Shown here: positions 36,601 to 48,784 of the stretch, in pieces
Layout of the letters: each line of letters opens with the position of its first letter
Position numbering within the stretch: the stretch's first letter is position 1
NCBI GenBank assembly: GCA_032209605.1
Contig: JASFXZ010000018.1
Coordinates: forward strand, 3,537,904-3,601,903
DNA from: Mactromeris polynyma
Taxonomy: Eukaryota > Mollusca > Bivalvia > Venerida > Mactridae
Direction of reading: 5' to 3'
DNA: 64,000 bases
Program-made: the position numbers and the translations under genes
Notes under the pieces: model-generated
What the model was told of the DNA's origin: nothing
The model's database searches: none
Seen by the model: only the letters and a program-made list of their open reading frames with translations

Positions 36601-39600
36601 TTATTCATTTTTTTTCTTCGATAGAAAATACAACACAATTCACACGTCAATTTTTGGAAGGTAATGATAAACTGAATTGTGACATTGGTACTTCCTGTTT
36701 ACACACCTTGTTTGGTTTAAATCATCTGTTTGCAATTTCACTTTTGGATTGGATTGGTATGAACCACATTGTAAGTCAAATAGCAAAAGTATTGGTAATG
36801 TTGCTATATATGTAGGCCGGACAGTTGACATAACCGGCTTTCCTTTCAGATTCCTAACCTGTAAGTACGTTTGCTGCTGCATGAACGTTACAACCCCGTA
36901 TAAATAATTATAACTAACTTGTAACTCGATTTACACCCGCCATAATAAAAAAGAAAACATAAATTTGATTATAATATTATTACATCGTTGTAGTTCTGTG
37001 AGGATTTTTTTTGTAAGAGATTAACAAATTTGTAATGACTCCGATTGTTTTATTCTCTATCCTTTACAAAATAAAGTTACAATAAAATATATACGGAAAA
37101 TGGATATCACTGTCATTTCAGTTCCTTTAAATGCAATATTATATCTACAAAAAAAGAAAATAACCTCTTCTGTGCCATACTTATATAAGTGTTTGAAAGT
37201 GGTTTTGAACACTAATATATCATTACCTTTTACGAATCAGTCTGCAAAAATATGACAGTCAGATTCAATTCAGATAAATTTTCCAGATTGTATTATTATA
37301 TATCAATGAAATATGTTGCTTACGTCGCTATGCCAGCAGAATTAGCTCTAAGAACAAATATCCCTGTAAAGTTTTCTCCAACTTTCAAGATTGCAGTCAG
37401 AGTCTTTGGTGCTTGAGCGTATCCTCTGCTGTCTTCAATACGGATATCGATATCTTGTGATGTGTTCAGCAAGCTTGTTACAACGAATGAGATGTTAAAT
37501 GAGGAATATTCTGTCATAATTGCACCTAGAACAGGAAATGTCATAACTGTAAAAACTATTCAGTTTGAAATATATGTGATTAATCTACCAATGTCTGGAG
37601 TTACTGCAAATGTAAAAGTGAAGGGCTTTTATTGTTGATACACGAACACATGATTATTAGGAGAGATGTTAACAAAAATACGAACTCCAAAATCGTGTAC
37701 TACATCCTTATTATTTCTGGTAAATCTTTCCAACATGTCGGTGACAGCAAGTTTGGGCTTCCGAAAATGATGTTGTTATACGATAAGTGCGATCCTCGTC
37801 GATCAAGTCGTGAAATATTAACACAAAATAATTAACTATAAACTCGGGTTTGGTCAGAATAGCCATTCGTCAAACGTGGTAATTAAACATCAAACGACTA
37901 GAAGATAGCGCAGTATTTTTCTAACTAATAATCTATTTTATGAATGTCATGCTTTCCAGAATTCTATGTATGACTGTGTAAATAAAGATGAGTCACTCAG
38001 AAAGACAAAGTCACAATTTATTTATTTTTCTTCCGTTTGTTGAGAATGTGGCAGACTGACATAATATCCAATGCATTATAAATCTATAAATGTGAAATAG
38101 AAAAAAGATGCAATAAAAGTTCTAATCACTTTGGAATTATCGATTCTGCCATTTGTTGTGTTCAGTATGATCAATGTCATTGGATAAAACGTTTATTTCA
38201 GTCGTAATGTATTGATATTTAATATTTGAGTTATATGGTAGCTTCTCCATAATTATGACTTTTTCGGTCATTTCACTCAATATCGGGCATCATGAAATTG
38301 GGACCTTTTCTCAAGGACTGACTGAAAAGTAAGCCTTTATTAAAATGTATAACAATCAGAAGTTGTTAACAATAAGCGACACTAACCAATACCATATGCA
38401 TTTAATGTTCTAACCAGGTATTTATTATATTCAAGTAAATGTGATTATTCAATTCAAACCAGACTGTACTTGTATACATGTAGTGTAATTCGTATATTAA
38501 CAAAATGTATAGAAGTGAGACTTAAATAAAATAGTATGTCTGTCTCTCTGTAGTAATTTGAAGAGGGTCAGATTGCATAGTGGCTAGTCCATACATTATG
38601 TCAGATTTTGTTTTTCTTACTTTAAGGTATTTAACATCCTACTTCCTGATAATTGTATTCAGCAAAAATAGTACTATATGTTACAAATATATGATACACC
38701 AAAATAGGAATGAGTAAAATATAGGCCGCTGTCATAATCAAAACATTATTTCTTTATATACAAATGGTAAACCTTCCTAATTTTTACTGATTTTGTTTTA
38801 TATAGACCATAGATGACTGTAATTTATGCATTTTTTTTGGACTTTTAATAGATTTTCTAAATTTTTGTTTGAGATTGGCAAGCTTTCTGGATTTGTGCGA
38901 TTGTTTGTATACTTTCCTCAAACATTACACTATGTTTTTCTTGGATAAAGTTATACGATATTTCACTTCCATATAATTGCATTTAACTACGAACTTCTAT
39001 GTACATTTTATTTAATACAAAAGGAACATACCTGTGTACGCTGGTACTGTTAGTTCAACAGTAACCGGGACTATATCAGTCACATCAAGACGTCTAAAAA
39101 TGTGATTGGAGTTGTCTTTTCCTTGTAGCCCAATCATAAACACCTGGAATCAATATACTGCACAATGTTAACATATCATCTTGTTTCATATTTAATGAAA
39201 ATACATACACCGTGTTTTCCCTTTCAGTACGTACTTTTTTCTTTAAACGAAATACCGTACGGAATGTTTTGCAAGTTCCCACTAACATTACATAATGAAA
39301 ACAATACATTTTATACCAGATTAAAATTTTATTTATTTTATTGAGATATACGACAATGGTCATCATTACCTTAATCTAGCTGGCTTATTAGTTAACTGCA
39401 TGTGAGCAAACGCTTACCTCAGATGGCATCTTTACACTCGCCGCTTCAAATGTTCCATTCCCAGTGTCCGTTAGAGGTGCCATGTTTATAGGTGACACCT
39501 TCTGTCTTACGAAAAGAAATGCCATGTCTGCAGAGCGTATGTTTGAAACACCTGTTACAGTAACGACGAGTCTGTATGAACATCCTGGAATTGCATTACA

Positions 39601-42600
39601 AACATGCAGTGTGACTGTTAAATAATATAGAAGTACTCTTAACGCATACAGTGCGATCGGAGTTTCCTTATTATATATTGTATACGTATTTAGCTAGGCT
39701 ACAGTTCCGGGATGAGATTCTCGAAAATAATGTAGCTATATATATGCAAATATTTACATTTAACAGTCAACGACCGTAAGCCAATATAGGTTTCTTTTTT
39801 AGCTCAATTAGTAAAGTAAAATTGGGACTTTTTGTCATACGTATCACAACGGCTAAGTACGAGTTTGGCTTTTTTCAAACAGATTTAATCCCCCCAGTAT
39901 TATACAGACAGTACAATGGCTGTGTGACCGTTCTTTTACCAAGTTCTCCTTCAAGTGTAATTGCTGTGCAGTTTTGTGTTTTTCCTAATACCACTCCGTT
40001 TTAGTTTTAATTTATACTCTTCTCCAATCACCTTTATTGCGAGTGTACCCCTCATTCTGATACTCACTTTTACTTCAGTGAAATGTTTGCTTGATTATAG
40101 TTCCACTGGTTTTGAATATATAACAGTTTTAACATGTGTTTTATTTCGATGCTAGTTGGATATGTGTGTGATGTGGTGCATTATAATTGCAGGCTTTTAT
40201 GTGTTTTAATGTGATTCTCCTATTTTCATCCAGATTTACGTTTGAGTATTGTCCCTTGTACATAGCGGGTAATTGTTCTCTGCAAGAATATTATTACTTC
40301 GTATCAATAATCGTTTTCCATAATGTGTTTATAAAGTACTGATATGGGAATTTGTTAAAGGAAATGATGTTTTATTCTCCGACAGTGATATTAATACAGG
40401 TAAATATTACCTTGAATAGGATGACCGGGTATAGGTGTGTAAGTTCCAAGCTCAAACAATTGGTGGTTGATTGATACCGGACTTTCGGCTTGAATATTCA
40501 CGTACCATTTACTGGAGTCAAGTTTTATGAATGCCCAAAATCCAAAATCAGTCATCTGAAATGCATTGTTTACGCTAGCATTATTAAACATGTTCCACGT
40601 TTGTAACAGTAAAATATTGGTATTGCTGAAAATCTCTACCCTGTATCTAGTTTGCAAACCCGACTATATGGAAAGCGCGTAACTACATGTATATAGTGTC
40701 AGTTATGTAAATACTGTTAACGTGAGTAAAGTTCCGCTATTAAGACCGCCCATGTGTCCAACATAAAGTGGTCTTATTAGCGAGTCGGTCTTAATAGTGA
40801 AACCAGGCAGACTGGTTGTGACATAGAATATTAATACATGTAGCACCCATTATACATTTGTTATATATTTACAGAATAAGAAAAACACGTTCATGGTAAC
40901 TGTACTACATTTGTATTCCTAGTCATTTTTTATATCAATACAAGCACATATGTGTTCTTTTCAATATTAATCGACTCGCGTATGTCAACTATCAGTAACT
41001 TGTGGACATTTCAGGTCGAGTCTTCCGTAAAAGGACACGAGGCGCATGCAGGGGTAATTAGTCCGGATCAGATATACCCTATCAACGCCGTGTATAAAGA
41101 ATTCTACACGCGATCTCTTACCCTATGAAATAACTGGATTTTTAGCTCACACAAGCTGTTTAAAATTTGCTTTTTATCCATTAAAAAAGCTCACGTACAC
41201 CAGGGACCGTATATGAAGGGGCCGGCAACTAGACTTTAACGCTGACAATCTTGTCGGCCAATCGCGGCTTCGGTCGACATTACAGAAACGCTAGCGGAAA
41301 ATTTGAAGACCGTATATAGTGTGTTCAAACTGATACCAATATGTATATATTGGTCCCAGGTCTTGTGTTAGCCGTGATAGCGTGCACATGTTAGAAGTAT
41401 GTTTTGCAGTTTTGTTACATTTTAAGGAGAAAATAGTTCTGTTTTGACAAAATATCCGTGGTTAAAATAGGTGTGAAAAATGCACTAATTACTGCCTTTG
41501 TTTTGTTTCAGATTCAGACCAAATTGTAATATGATTTCTGTACTTCTTGCGTGTTTACGTAGTCTGAAGGCAGTATTTTTAAATTTAACCATGTTTGACG
41601 TATTTTTGAGGTTAGCAAAAGTTCAACATTTTTTCAGAGAATTTGTTTGAAAATGGTGCCTCACTCACTGGTGCGGTCAATATGTGTCCAATAACAACTC
41701 ATTATGTACCACCGGACATCATTCGCAACTTATTTATATTACTGCAATACATATTCCTTAATGGTATGAGCATAAATTATTGTGGATACCACTTCTTTTG
41801 TTGAAGAATGTCTTCCCATTAAAAGAGGATGTTTATGCTTATTTTGAGTCTGATACTGTGAAAGTATGGCAAGTGTAGCCTGTTGACCAGTAATTACGAC
41901 CCTCAAAATGACTTTTTGGCACATATCTACTCGGGTCGCTAGAACCGACGACGCCCTAAACAATAGCGCGGTGCTCTACCGACTGAGCGGGCGGCGCCGT
42001 CTAACCACACACCACAACACTCTTCCCCCTTCCGGCATTTGAGGCTAAACTAACGAGGACCCGTCAAACACCGCTGTCACCATTTAAGTTATTCAAGGGA
42101 AAAAAGTGCACCCAGTGTGGGGCTCGAACACACGACCCCCGAAACACTAGTACAACGATATACCGACTGAGATAACCCGGCGGTCGACTAACTCCACACC
42201 ACTACACTCCTTCCTCTTCCAGCATTTTAGGCTCAACCACATTGAGCCGTGAAACACAACTGCCATCATTTAAGTAATTCAAGATGAAAATGTGCGCCCA
42301 ATGTGTGGCTCGAACCCACGACCCCTAAACACTAGTATGACACTCTTTCGACCGAGCTGCCGCCTAACCAAACACCACTACAACTCAAACAGTTCAATTA
42401 AAAGCCATTTTTAATAGATTAAAAAAATCATAAATGCTGACAAATTGAGAAAGAAACAACCATAAGCAGACGTCAATCTTGGCATGGGTGTTTCGACATT
42501 ATGTTGTCGGGTATGTGATAAATATAATGTTAAATTCGTGTTATTTAGTATTACATTTATAGAACTCGTTCAATAAAAGAATATGAAGCTCGACAGGGGC

Positions 42601-44516
42601 TCGCTTCGTATCATTTTATTCAACTCGTTCAATACAACAGATCTACTAATCAACACTCGTCTATCCTATTGTTCTTCGTGCAATTGTATTATAACAAGGT
42701 GACAATCTTTAATTAGAGTAGATATTAACAATGTCCAATTTATTTCACACTAGTATTTATTAAATTTCTCATCGGTTTTAAGTAAGTGAAATGCATTCAT
42801 CCGTAAGATAATGGTCTTTTTACAGTTCGTTTACAGTTTTTTTACAGTAATCGATGTCTGGTGTAAAATATATTGTGGAATACCATCCAAGTATGAATAC
42901 AAAACTAAGTGTAAAAGCATTGTACAAACTTACTGTTATTGGTATGTCAAATGTTGCAACAACTTTACGATCATTAAGTGTGGGATCTCCAGTCAATGTT
43001 GGGTGTTGTGCATACGGAATTTCTAAAAATTAATCGAAGTAAAGTTATTATAAGTGGCTCCATTACAATAGTTATGGCGCAAATGGTATAAATATTGTAT
43101 ATATATATGTGACAGACACAGGTGGAAAATGGTTAATAACCTCGTATATTGCTTTACAATGCTATTTCTTTGTTTTTAGACAAATAATAGTTCATATAAA
43201 GTTCAGAAGATCATAATTACTTGAGGGTGTGGTTGCCATTATAACTGGATTACTATGATACACTGTCACTTGGAATATAAGCCGTGTCATTGTGTCATCT
43301 ACATATACCATATGTGACTTTCCTGCTGCTGAGTTGTCCTCAAACAGTGCTATATCCACCAATCCAGCGGTTGCGGCTCTCTGAAAATGGACACTGATAA
43401 ATCTAAAATCAATATACAATAATCCATGATACAATAAAGCAATTTATATTAACTACTAAATATATGAACATCTAAAAATAGACGGTGATGTTATAATACA
43501 ATACACAAGGTATAATCGACTACTCACACATGAATGTGTTACACATATTTTAGCCAATGTTTATTGTTTCAGTATTTGTAATACGTTGCATTTTTTCAAA
43601 TTTGTCGTTTCTATTTTTATTGAACATTTTCAGCTCCTTGTCGAACCTCTAAATTTCGATGCACGTAATGGTGCACGACAAACGTTGGACTGGTGTTTTC
43701 AAAGGCATTTCATGAACATCATTACTGTTGACCAGTATTAAATTACAAAATTATGTTGTGATCGCTGGAGCCACAAGGCAATGCACTCGCGAGTTCATGG
43801 GCGACTTGGAATACGCTGTCCATGTTAAAGATACCAAATAACAAACAACATTCAAGATATCTACAAAATTTGTAAATACAACATCCAACAAATGTAGAAT
43901 ATATTTCACGTAAATAACAATAATGGTGTACGGAAAGCAAATTGCTCTATAATAGTTATATATTATTGATTGTCATTATGTAAACATGTTCAAGACTTTC
44001 TAACTATGTACTACCACAAAGATGACGCCGTTGGTTACTGAAACAAATACTTGTTATTTGTAATTGAAGGTAATTGTGATAAAGTGTATTACCTTGGACC
44101 TAGTCTGAACATTGTCGTTTTGACCGTACAGCAAATCTGTAATAATTCAAAACTTTATTCAATCCAATCACGTAAGACTTCATATTGTGAATATTAGAAA
44201 GTACAGATTCTTTGTTTTAATTATGCGAATTTGCTAATAGTAAGTCGCACCTATTAGTTAAAAGCTTAATGCGCTCTTTGTGGTGAAATATGAAGCAATC
44301 CATGATAAGCTGACGTGGACAATATTTACTTAGTTGAATTTAGAATCCAATTGCAATTATTATAGAAGAATTATTATTATTCGAGAATACTAAACCTAAT
44401 TGTTCGTACTTACCATCTGTATTACTGTACACGGAATTACCATAGATTGTACACGTACAACTTAGTATCAGAAACACAACAAGTTTTACACTTTCTGTCT
44501 GAAACAGTCCTTCCAT
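30653..44516 (-). CDS. Paralog C: secreted protein with one VWA7-like module (473 aa, 11 exons)
   Basis: Exons: 44,516-44,414; 44,136-44,093; 43,380-43,221; 43,022-42,934; 40,555-40,411; 39,584-39,418; 39,143-39,032; 37,525-37,324; 36,263-36,164; 31,318-31,211; 30,844-30,653. All borders are AG/GT and the phases join (1,422 nt). Layout: signal peptide (MEGLFQTESVKLVVFLILSC, cleavage near residue 26), short spacer to 49, one module (50-374), Thr-rich linker (375-410), tail (411-473, stop TAA). The module carries the same landmarks as B: AGLVDIALFED, VYVDDTMTRLIFQV, FMIGLQGKDNSNH with RRLD, DIDIRIED and VGENFTGIF. There is no VWA domain. The signal-peptide exon differs from A and B, while the last two exons are close to those of B. 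The intron between exons 9 and 10 holds a 4.5-kb satellite. Confidence 0.85.
31565..36025. repeat. Satellite array, 51-bp unit, about 87 copies
   Basis: The unit starts attgacagtatggtattctc, continues with aaaccaccaagtgtatta and closes with tagtgcaac. Early units (31,577-32,800) alternate tggtattctctaac and tgatgttctctatc types. Later units bring cagcattgacag and cgactatatt variants. A higher-order repeat of 1,021 bp (19 units of 51 plus one of 52) is visible: the marker catttgactgtatgg occurs at about 34,229 and 35,250. The final units at about 35,850-36,020 carry gtgtatcatagtgccac. Because 51 is a multiple of three, long stop-free frames exist on both strands (17-residue repeats); I do not treat these as genes. 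The array lies in the intron between exons 9 and 10 of paralog C, starting about 140 bp past the donor. Confidence 0.95.
37526..39031. other. Paralog C intron 7, no element recognised
   Basis: AT-rich intron with no supported repeat or reading frame. Confidence 0.45.
41925..42380 (-). repeat. Three tandem tRNA-derived SINE units
   Basis: On the minus strand three tRNA-like heads occur at about 42,375-42,290, 42,190-42,105 and 41,995-41,930. The last reads gctcagtcggtagagcaccg (A-box) and then ggttctagcgacc (B-box); the others have ggctcgaacccacgaccc complement. About 175 bp separate the heads, and the bodies share cacaccactacactcc and atttaagtaattcaa. The heads are too decayed for working tRNA genes. 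They lie in intron 4 of paralog C. Confidence 0.65.
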
Positions 44517-44591
44517 GTTGCAAGACCTTTCAGTATGTAATGCTCCTAATGCTGACGTATGATTCAATTGTCTCAGAAGGTAACGCTCTTA

Positions 44592-44602
44592 ACATATAAA
44601 TA
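44592..44602 (-). promoter_or_regulatory. TATA-like element upstream of paralog C
   Basis: On the minus strand the run GTATTTATATG lies about 80 nt before the ATG at 44,516. The block shared by the A and B upstream regions is not recognisable here. Inferred from position only. Confidence 0.3.
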
Positions 44603-44966
44603 CGAGCAATCGAGTGATTATATTATACCCGTACGATAGGGTTAGGTATGTATCATGGTGTTTGGATGTATTAAAACGTTTCAAGTTTGTATCATTCACA
44701 ATCAAACAAACTAACCTCCCGGTCAGTAAAACATCAGGGCATTTTACAAGTGTTGATCTATAAATGATGCGTTATTTTTAAGGATACTTTACATGCTTTA
44801 TGTTTATGTCAACATTCATCAAATATCGCAGGGAAATATGATACATTTTTAACACACGGATTACTGAGCATATCACCTATTTTACTTTAATAATAATCGT
44901 CTGATGAACTGATTGCAAAGCCATGTTAGTACGGCTACGACGAAAACGTCAAAATTAAATACACCA

Positions 44967-45248
44967 TCAAATTGCCAATCTTAACAAAATGTGACGGTGT
45001 ATGAGAAGCAGATGCTGATATTGGGTCACCCATAAACCGACCTCCCAGAACCGTCTAGCTTCACGCCTACTATAACGAATGCTATACGTGTTCTCCGTCG
45101 AGAACCAATCGACAACATCCAAAAACAGATGAAAACAAATGTTTTGCATTGGAAATAGCTTTTTAGCTATCAGATCGCACCATCGTTTATATGATTCAAG
45201 ATCACCATTTTCCATTAGATTTTCAATTACGCCTAGTAAACAGCTCAT
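44967..45248 (-). pseudogene. Fragment of an uncharacterised gene family expanded in molluscs
   Basis: A 93-aa frame starting at ATG 45,248 reads NLMENGDLESYKRWCDLIAK, then KLFPMQNICFHLFLDVVDWF and STENTYSIRYSRREARRFWE. From memory of the pattern only, this resembles a motif in large uncharacterised bivalve families (F-P-x-x-N-I-x-x-x-L-F-x-D-V-V-x-W-[FY], then M/I-R-Y-S-x-x-x-x-x-F-W). After FWEVGL the similarity stops, so only an internal part is present with no start context or partner exons. Probably a retrocopy or duplicated exon relic. Confidence 0.4.
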
Positions 45249-45825
45249 GAGTTCTTCGCAGGTGCATTATATACTCACTACTTATGATCCACGTGCTAAT
45301 GTGAATTAGGAATAACATTCCAATCTCACACACACATTATAGAATGTTTCAAAGTTTTGACAGATTACAAATGTGTTGTTCAATTTCTTGTTATTCACCA
45401 CGTCATTTGAATTCTTATAAACATGTGACTTGAGATAAAGTTCTTTTCTGTTTTGTCCAGTTCTGAAGTAACCGGAAGTGCAACCGTACGCAACCAGCAC
45501 AATGATATAGATGATGAATTCCATTATATTCGTTTAATGTTCTTGTTTCAATTAATATAGAAAAAAACTGATTAAGAACTATTATTATACTGCACCAAAT
45601 ATTCTGAAATACCCACGACGGTTAATAACAAGTCTAAACCCTCGTTCGTTCAACTACGCAAGTTTATAAATTCTTGTTTCCAAGAGTCAACAAACAAGAT
45701 GATAAGCAATAAAAAGAAACGCACTCAACTTTCTTCGTATTATAAAATTAATGTTATAATAGTTATAAACATATTCATTTTACATCGAGTGTGAAACAAC
45801 TTATTACTACCAGTATGTATCGCTC

Positions 45826-45967
45826 TCTGGATGTTGCCAACCAATAATGGCGCCTATTTTAGGGACCGTGAAGGTAGCGGTTCAACCTTGCCCAAGGCGG
45901 GTTTTGAACTAACAACCTTCTCATCAGGAGTCAGATGTTCTACCCCTTGACCACTTTGTCTCCCTGT
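45826..45967 (-). repeat. tRNA-derived SINE, short
   Basis: On the minus strand agtggtcaaggggtagaac (A-box-like), then catctgactcctgatgagaa (anticodon-arm-like), then gttagttcaaaacccgcctt (B-box-like). It folds like a tRNA in outline but lacks the canonical A-box and CCA-adjacent stem, so it is a SINE head and not a tRNA gene. Confidence 0.5.
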
Positions 45968-45969
45968 TT

Positions 45970-46235
45970 GTATTTGCGTTTTATTTATCGTTGCCACCGG
46001 TTTCCCATATCGGCGACGCCTCTGGAATAATGTTTAGTCATTTTAGAAGCACCCCTGTTTTATTGTACGTGCTCGGTGTAAAGCATCATACACGGGACCT
46101 CGGTTTTTAAAGTCTCGTCCGAAAGATTGTTAGTACTGTCAGTGATGGAGCGGGGAATAGAACCAGCGATCCCTGGATTCATTACTAGTCAAGCGCGTTA
46201 CCACATGACTACAGATCCGCTACGTCCTGTAATAA
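45970..46235 (-). repeat. tRNA-derived SINE, family S2, near complete
   Basis: Minus-strand order: tRNA-like head (gtggtaacgcgcttgactag, then ggttctattccccgctcc), a middle with ccgaggtcccgtgtatgat, and a 3' core with gcgtcgccgatatgggaaac and cgataaataaaacgcaaata. The core recurs at 47,690-47,900 in the opposite orientation. Confidence 0.7.
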
Positions 46236-47689
46236 TAACTGCATTATAATATATAAATTTACCCCGATGACGTCATATTTTCCTCCACTTTAAAATTGTC
46301 ATTTTCCTATTTATCCCAACATATAGAAACACTCAACACGTGGTTTTTATATTCTTCATAGTATGTTGGTCGTTTTGATTTTCCTCATTTTTCTTATGTC
46401 ATGACGATATCTCAGGTAACTAGACATTCATAAATAATGGTTGTTATATAAGAATGTGAAAAGGATTGCCCTAATACATAGCTACGAATAGTTTTCGTAA
46501 TGTGCCCTGGGGGTACTAATAATTACTGCATGGAGGTTAAGTACAAACTTAGATATTAAATTTCATTACTCGGCCAGTAGACACGAGACTTTGAAAATAA
46601 GTTGTTAAATTCACGCGTAAGCTTTCATATTGCTAAATTGAAATTTTTGAATATAAGATTCACTGGTGTATTAACGAATCAATTTTTCAGTGGTTCACAG
46701 GTTATTAGGCAGTTGTATAAAAGGTGTCAGTTATGTTTCATTAACTGATTGTATAGTACAGCGAAGGGCGCATTCTGCTTTGCGCTTCGCTTGGTCGGCG
46801 GCTATTTCCCGATATCCCTTTTTACATCCTAGATACGAAGGGATAGCCGTTGACTTTGTTAAGGGTTTTGTAGAGCCGTCTTTTCGCATTTGTTTCATTT
46901 TGTCTCTTCTTAGAGAGAACTGCATGACAAGTGTATGTGGTCGCACGGTCGTGCACCGCTCCTTGTCTGTTTCCCCATGTATCGTAGCATAAATGGATAA
47001 TTTGTGTATGACTAAATTATTGTTAATTCAGTTATTATTACTTAAAATTTACCACATGGGTACTACAAATAGGTTATTACCACGACCCTTAATTTTTTAA
47101 CTCTAGATATCTTCGTGAACTTCTAATATTTCTACACGTGTGCCATCAGTGCTTATATAAACGTTCCCCATATAAGCCCGCCACACTGTGGTCCTGTGTG
47201 CATTCTGATAATGTGATCTGCTCGGATCCATCTACTTACGTCTAGTTGCCAATAGGCGTCATGGCAACTATGATATTTTATATTATTTCAAAACTTTTCT
47301 GAGCTTTCGACTTTTTGCTATGTTTTGTTCTGAACGTTAACTTTTTTATAGGAGAGAGAGAGACGTTTGTTTTTACTGTATTAAATAATAGTAGGACACT
47401 TATACTCGAGAACCGCAATAAATGCGAGTATAATCTTAAACAATTGTTGTTATCGTTTTACCTCTTCTTCACTGACAAATAGTTCTAGAAAAACACAACG
47501 CGTGTAGTACTACACGTATCATGATTTGTATTCCATTTAGTATAATAATGTTACACAATGAAACAAAGATGATAGAACAAAGTTATTTCCACCTATCGGG
47601 AAGGGACGGAAATATATCATTTTAATGAACAGTGTTTAATTACCCCCCTTTAACATATGTAAGTTTTGAGAACCTGTTGAAATTAATTA
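46236..47689. other. Intergenic, one GC-richer patch
   Basis: Mostly AT-rich. 46,750-46,980 is richer in GC and open on both strands over about 70 codons. Neither translation matches a family I know, and neither has gene-like borders. A short ga-rich run lies near 47,353. Confidence 0.4.
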
Positions 47690-47900
47690 AGGAAATCTAT
47701 ATACCAAACGCAAGTAAGGGTGGAGGTTCTGTGTATGATGCTTTACATCGAGCACGTAAAAGAACCAGGGGTGCTTCTGGAACTGGGGCATCTCCTGTAT
47801 CATGCACTATCCTCCAAAATTTTAATTTGACTAACATTCTTCCGGAGGCGTCGCCCATATGGGAAACCGGTTGCGACGATAAATAAACGCAAATACAAAG
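47690..47900 (+). repeat. SINE family S2, 3' part
   Basis: Contains gtgtatgatgctttacatcg, ggcgtcgcccatatgggaaa, and cgataaataaacgcaaatac, matching the core of 45,970-46,235. No tRNA-like head. The 84-aa ORF here is a frame of the repeat. Confidence 0.65.
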
Positions 47901-48608
47901 TGGAGGTGGGGAAATGTTACATGTATACTAATACTTTTAAAAGTAATTTTTTTTTGTCTACGAAAACGCACGGACACTTACCCGAACAATGTCGGCCGAA
48001 TGCGATATCTGCAGTTGATCCTCCAGGATAGGATTGTGCAATCAAAGTGCTGGGAGTGGTTACATAGAATATGAAGAATTAAAGTTATAGGGACACCATT
48101 AGGAAGACTTGTTTGACGTTCGAATTGATCAAGCTATGAAGAATAATGACATTAACTTTTTAGCCAGGGAGTTTGTCAAAAACGTCCTACCTGTTTACTA
48201 TGGTGAATAATCACATTGCTACGGAATACCATTAGTAATAATTGTTAAGGGATAAGAGAAGTAATGCAAATACAATCACGAAACTAAAATGAACGGTGTA
48301 TATGTAAGACAATCCCCGTTGCTCAACTCCCTAACATATGAAACCACTATCATTCTGTATGTCAACTAATTCAACGATTCGTAACACAGATTTCAAGCAA
48401 TAAAATAGTGTTTTATTTACTCACACAGCTGTTTTGCGACTTTATATTTTTTACAGAATTACATAGGACATCTAGATATTGTGATTGTAAATAAACTGGT
48501 AATCGTGGTGATTATGTTATGTATTTATAAATACACCATCTGGCAAACAAAATGTTGATTCCCACCTATGTTTACATCCTACCCTTGCCGTTGTGTTTTT
48601 TCTGAATA

Positions 48609-48782
48609 CAGTCGGACGTCGTTTACTAGACAAGCCTTCACTCTGAACACTTGGTATCATCCGAATAGCAGCTCCTGATGTATTTTCTTAGGCACATCGA
48701 ATTGAAATGGTCTATTCAAAACCATGTATATTTCGAAATAAAATTTCGGACCCGATGAATTCGAATGAACGAGGTCTGACTG
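48609..48782. mobile_element. MITE of Tc1/mariner type, 174 bp
   Basis: Starts cagtcggacgtcgttta and ends with the near inverse gaacgaggtctgactg. It is flanked on both sides by TA (48,607-48,608 and 48,783-48,784), the target duplication of Tc1/mariner elements. No coding content. Confidence 0.6.
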
Positions 48783-48784
48783 TA

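Noticed and set aside
41930..46230. tRNA genes
   Set aside because: Several segments have A- and B-box-like words, but acceptor stems do not pair well and SINE bodies follow; they are SINE heads.
46690..46992. Overlapping plus and minus frames of 100 and 71 codons
   Set aside because: Neither translation resembles a known family and there are no gene-like borders; the patch is GC-richer, which lengthens chance frames.
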